A stretch of DNA of 17,700 nt. Source: an uncultured Eubacteriales bacterium. Lineage in GTDB: Bacteria; Bacillota; Clostridia; Oscillospirales; Oscillospiraceae. The translations under genes and the position numbers were made by a program. The stretch is taken from positions 1 to 17,700 of the forward strand of contig URST01000046.1 of assembly GCA_900550585.1 (NCBI GenBank), read 5' to 3'. Below are positions 15,670 through 17,700 of this stretch, piece by piece (positions within the stretch are counted from its first letter, which is position 1; every line of letters starts with the position of its first letter). The notes under the pieces were generated by a model. That model was not told the origin of the DNA, made no database searches, and saw only the letters and a list, made by a program, of their open reading frames with translations.

Positions 15670-15746
15670 TGGCGACCAAGAAGGGGCTCGAACCCTCGAC
15701 CTCCAGCGTGACAGGCTGGCGTTCTAACCAACTGAACTACTTGGCC
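15670..15746 (-). tRNA. tRNA-Asp (anticodon GTC)
   Basis: The 77-base cloverleaf on the minus strand has these parts. The acceptor stem is GGCCAAG with CTTGGTC (one G-U pair). The anticodon stem is CCAGC/GCTGG around loop CTGTCAC (anticodon GTC). The T arm is GAGGG-TTCGAGC-CCCTT with a weak closing pair, followed by discriminator G and an encoded CCA. It is the first of two tRNAs in the transcript. Confidence 0.96.
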
Positions 15747-15780
15747 ATGTGCGCTTTCGTCTTGGAACTCAAGCTTGCTT

Positions 15781-15809
15781 ATTATAGCAAGAACCTCCGC
15801 GAATGTCAA
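15781..15809 (-). promoter_or_regulatory. consensus promoter of the tRNA-Asp/tRNA-Thr unit
   Basis: Minus-strand -35 TTGACA (15804-15809), a spacer of exactly 17, and -10 TATAAT (15781-15786), about 35 bases before the mature tRNA-Asp 5' end. A small inverted repeat (CTTGCT/AGCAAG) brackets the -10. Confidence 0.88.
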
Positions 15810-15836
15810 CACCTTTTTTCGCATTTTTCGCGGGAG

Positions 15837-15870
15837 GGCCGGACGGCAGGGGGGGGACTGCCGCCCGGCC
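15837..15870 (-). terminator. GC-rich hairpin after the ABC-2 permease, possible terminator
   Basis: Thirteen pairs (one G-U) between 15837-15849 and 15858-15870 enclose a loop rich in C on the minus strand (a run of eight G on plus, 15849-15856). It begins eight bases after the permease stop. No T-run follows, so termination may be weak and some readthrough into the tRNA unit is possible. Confidence 0.45.
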
Positions 15871-15877
15871 GGCGCTG

Positions 15878-16489
15878 TCACAGCTCCCGCGCCTCGAACC
15901 ACCGCACAGACAGCGCCCAGCTGGCCGCGAACACCGCCAGCGCGATGCCCAGCGTCAGCGGCAGCGGCCACGCCCGCTCCGTGGTGTCGCCGGTCACCAT
16001 CAGCGCCGCGCAGGCGGCGGCCATGGCGATCACCACCGTGACGTACACCGCCCGGCCCTTGGTGGCGCCGAACCGGAACATGGCCGGGAACATCAGCGAC
16101 GGCGCCAGCGTGCCTGCCAGCGGCAGCAGAGGCAGCAGTTCACTGTCCCGCAGCATCTCCGCCTGTCCGCAGATCGCGGCCACCAGCAGCACCAGCACCG
16201 TGATCACCGCCGTCAGCGCGGCGCTGGTGGCGTACTTCACCGTTACGATCTGCCGCCGCGTCAGCGGCAGCGCCTCGCAGTATACCAGCCACCCGTCCTT
16301 CTCATCGGCGCTGAGCAGCGACGCCGGCAGCGACCCAAGGAAGAACACCGGGTACAAAAGCCACAGCAGATAGCCGCCCTGGCCGTCGCTGTTGATCATA
16401 GCCAGCCCGAAAAACACAGCCACCAGCAGGATATACGACTTCCCGTACTGCCACAGGCAGCGGGCCTCCTTATAGAATAACCCCTTCAT
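15878..16489 (-). CDS. ABC-2 type transporter permease, 203 aa
   Basis: The start is ATG 16487-16489 with GGAGG about seven bases upstream, inside the end of the ATPase gene. The hydrophobic profile gives six membrane helices, about residues 18-33, 41-60, 90-107, 121-137, 147-165 and 175-193. The N-terminal MKGLFYKEARCLWQYGKSY is the cytoplasmic start typical of small ABC-2 permeases in Firmicutes. A conserved-looking loop ADEKDGWLVYCEALPLTRRQIVTVKY follows the second helix and likely contacts the ATPase. It is the last gene of the GntR-ATPase-permease operon, one base after the ATPase stop. Relatives with this layout (Ytr-type) respond to cell-wall-active compounds in Bacillus; the substrate here is unknown. 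Confidence 0.88.
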   Translation of the reverse strand: MKGLFYKEARCLWQYGKSYILLVAVFFGLAMINSDGQGGYLLWLLYPVFFLGSLPASLLSADEKDGWLVYCEALPLTRRQIVTVKYATSAALTAVITVLVLLVAAICGQAEMLRDSELLPLLPLAGTLAPSLMFPAMFRFGATKGRAVYVTVVIAMAAACAALMVTGDTTERAWPLPLTLGIALAVFAASWALSVRWFEAREL

Positions 16490-16490
16490 C

Positions 16491-17321
16491 TCACGCCTCC
16501 TTCGCCATGAACACGAACAGCTCCTCGATGCCCACCTGTCCCAGCGGCGTCCCGGCCGGCACGGCGCCGCGCCGCACCAGATACTCCGTGCCGTAGGGCG
16601 TGGCGCGCCTTCCGCACACCGCCGCCGGGTCGAGGCCCTCCGCCTCGCCCCGCAGGATGCCGTACTCCTCCGCCAGGCGGTCCTTCTCCTCGCACAGGAG
16701 CAGCCGCCCCTGGTGCAGGAACGCGATGTAGTCGCAGATCTTCTCCAGATCGCTGACGATATGGCTGGACAGCAGCACCGCGTGGTTCTCGTCCCGGGTG
16801 AAGTCCTCGAAGATGGTGAGGATCTCGTCCCGCACCACCGGGTCCATCCCGGAGGTGGCCTCGTCCAGCAGCAGCAGCTTCGGCTGATGGCTCAGTGCCG
16901 CCGCCAGCCCCAGCTTCATCTTCATGCCCCGGGAGTAGTCCTTGAACGGCTTATCCGCCGGCAGCCCGAACTGCCGCAGGTATCCGGCGTAGACCTCCGG
17001 CTGCCAGCGGGTGAAGATGCCCGCCATCATGCGGCCGGTCTGGGCCGCGTTCAGGTACTCCGGCAGTCCCACCTCGTCCAGCACCACGCCGATGTCCTCC
17101 CGCTCCGTCGCGGTGAGGGCGCGGTTGTCCTTTCCGTAGACAGCGATGGTGCCGCCGTCCCGCCGGAGACTGTCCAGTATCAGCCGGATGGTGGTGGACT
17201 TCCCGGCGCCGTTCTCGCCGATGAGCCCCATGATGCACCCCGCCGGCAGCGTCAGCTCCAGCCCCTGCAGGGCAAATGCGCCCCGCCGCTTTGTCAGGCC
17301 GTGTATTTCCAGTGCGTTCAT
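16491..17321 (-). CDS. ABC transporter ATP-binding protein of a Ytr-like operon, 276 aa
   Basis: The start chosen is ATG 17319-17321 (MNALEIHGLTK) because AGGAGG lies seven bases before it and it overlaps the GntR stop by four bases; the in-frame ATG at 17346-17348 has no such site. The motifs are Walker A GENGAGKSTT (about residues 36-45), Walker B LLLLDEATSGMD, and H-loop SSHI. The signature is YSRGMKMKLGLA rather than LSGGQ, a variant usual in ATPases that pair with ABC-2 permeases and GntR regulators. A C-terminal extension of about 70 residues follows the core. It sits on the inner membrane face and powers the downstream permease. Its stop is one base before the permease ATG, indicating coupled translation. 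Confidence 0.93.
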   Translation of the reverse strand: MNALEIHGLTKRRGAFALQGLELTLPAGCIMGLIGENGAGKSTTIRLILDSLRRDGGTIAVYGKDNRALTATEREDIGVVLDEVGLPEYLNAAQTGRMMAGIFTRWQPEVYAGYLRQFGLPADKPFKDYSRGMKMKLGLAAALSHQPKLLLLDEATSGMDPVVRDEILTIFEDFTRDENHAVLLSSHIVSDLEKICDYIAFLHQGRLLLCEEKDRLAEEYGILRGEAEGLDPAAVCGRRATPYGTEYLVRRGAVPAGTPLGQVGIEELFVFMAKEA

Positions 17322-17695
17322 TCCGTATCCTCCTTCTGCAGGCGCCACATGTCCGCCAGCTCGCCGTCCGACAGACCGCAGGCCGCGGCCAGCCGCCGAA
17401 TGTCCTGCATATATGTCTCGATCTTCCTCAGATTTTCCTCCCGCAGCAGCTCCGTGCTGCGTTCCGCCACGAAGCAGCCCTTGCCGGGCAGCGTGTAGAG
17501 GAACCCCTCGTTCTCCAGCTCGTCATAGGCGCGCTTCGTGGTGATGACGCTGATGCGCAGATCCTTGGCCAGCGCCCGTATGCTGGGCAGCGCCTCGCCC
17601 TCGGCCACCTGTCCGGACAGGATGGCGTCCTTGATCTGGCTGTATATCTGGTCGTAGATGGGCGCGCCGCTGCGGTTGTCGATGTATAGCTGCAT
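17318..17695 (-). CDS. GntR-family repressor, YtrA subfamily, 125 aa
   Basis: The N-terminal winged helix is clear: PIYDQIYSQIKDAILSGQVA, then LPSIRALAKDLRISVITTKRAYDELENEGFL (about residues 13-65), and the wing TLPGKGCFVAE. The C-terminal part is a short helical dimerisation region of about 50 residues, far smaller than an effector domain. This and the total length near 125 aa are diagnostic of the YtrA subfamily. These regulators sit first in operons with ABC genes and repress them from a site near their own start. The stop overlaps the ATPase ATG by four bases. The start ATG (17693-17695) is five bases from the window edge, so its ribosome binding site, promoter and operator cannot be seen. 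Confidence 0.92.
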   Translation of the reverse strand: MQLYIDNRSGAPIYDQIYSQIKDAILSGQVAEGEALPSIRALAKDLRISVITTKRAYDELENEGFLYTLPGKGCFVAERSTELLREENLRKIETYMQDIRRLAAACGLSDGELADMWRLQKEDTE

Positions 17696-17700
17696 AAGAG

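Overview
The window looks like a piece of chromosome from a GC-rich Clostridia member, probably an Oscillospiraceae-type gut Firmicute. The basis is GC-rich coding sequence, AGGAGG-type ribosome binding sites, TTGACA/TATAAT promoters with 17-base spacers, hairpin-plus-T-run terminators, tRNA genes with encoded CCA, and protein families common in that group. The taxonomic placement is inference; there is no rRNA or marker gene here. I see no transposase, integrase, CRISPR array or phage gene.

Layout. (1) 1-5778, minus: a very large secreted or surface beta-helix/Ig-like protein. Its frame is interrupted by an in-frame TGA (4411-4413) and an in-frame TAG (1990-1992), and it runs off the left edge. 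(2) 5840-8209, minus: a MalT/LAL-type LuxR regulator just upstream of the surface gene, with two abutting perfect palindromes in its leader. (3) 8438-9721, minus: a three-gene unit (four-helix membrane protein, a 52-aa ORF, a CatA-like acetyltransferase) driven by a perfect consensus promoter embedded in a duplicated operator and closed by a strong terminator. (4) 9894-10997, minus: an SLC13/ArsB-type ion transporter. It is divergent from (5) 11177-15180, plus: a LolD/MacB-type ATPase and an 1107-aa tandem FtsX permease. (6) 15181-15588: no gene, but an unusually dense series of hairpins. (7) 15589-15746, minus: tRNA-Thr(GGT) and tRNA-Asp(GTC) with their own consensus promoter. (8) 15878-17695, minus: a YtrA-like GntR repressor, ABC ATPase and ABC-2 permease in a tightly overlapping operon.

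How the parts relate. The regulator in (2) may control the surface gene, from which it is separated by about 60 bases and no terminator. The operator in (3) implies a dimeric repressor encoded elsewhere. The two ABC units are self-contained export systems of the kinds often linked to cell-envelope stress or peptide defence. I found no clear new multi-gene system. The best leads are the doubly interrupted surface gene, the duplicated operator with its small coupled ORF, a hairpin/terminator module present twice, and the hairpin array beside tRNA-Thr, one arm of which copies the tRNA 3' end.
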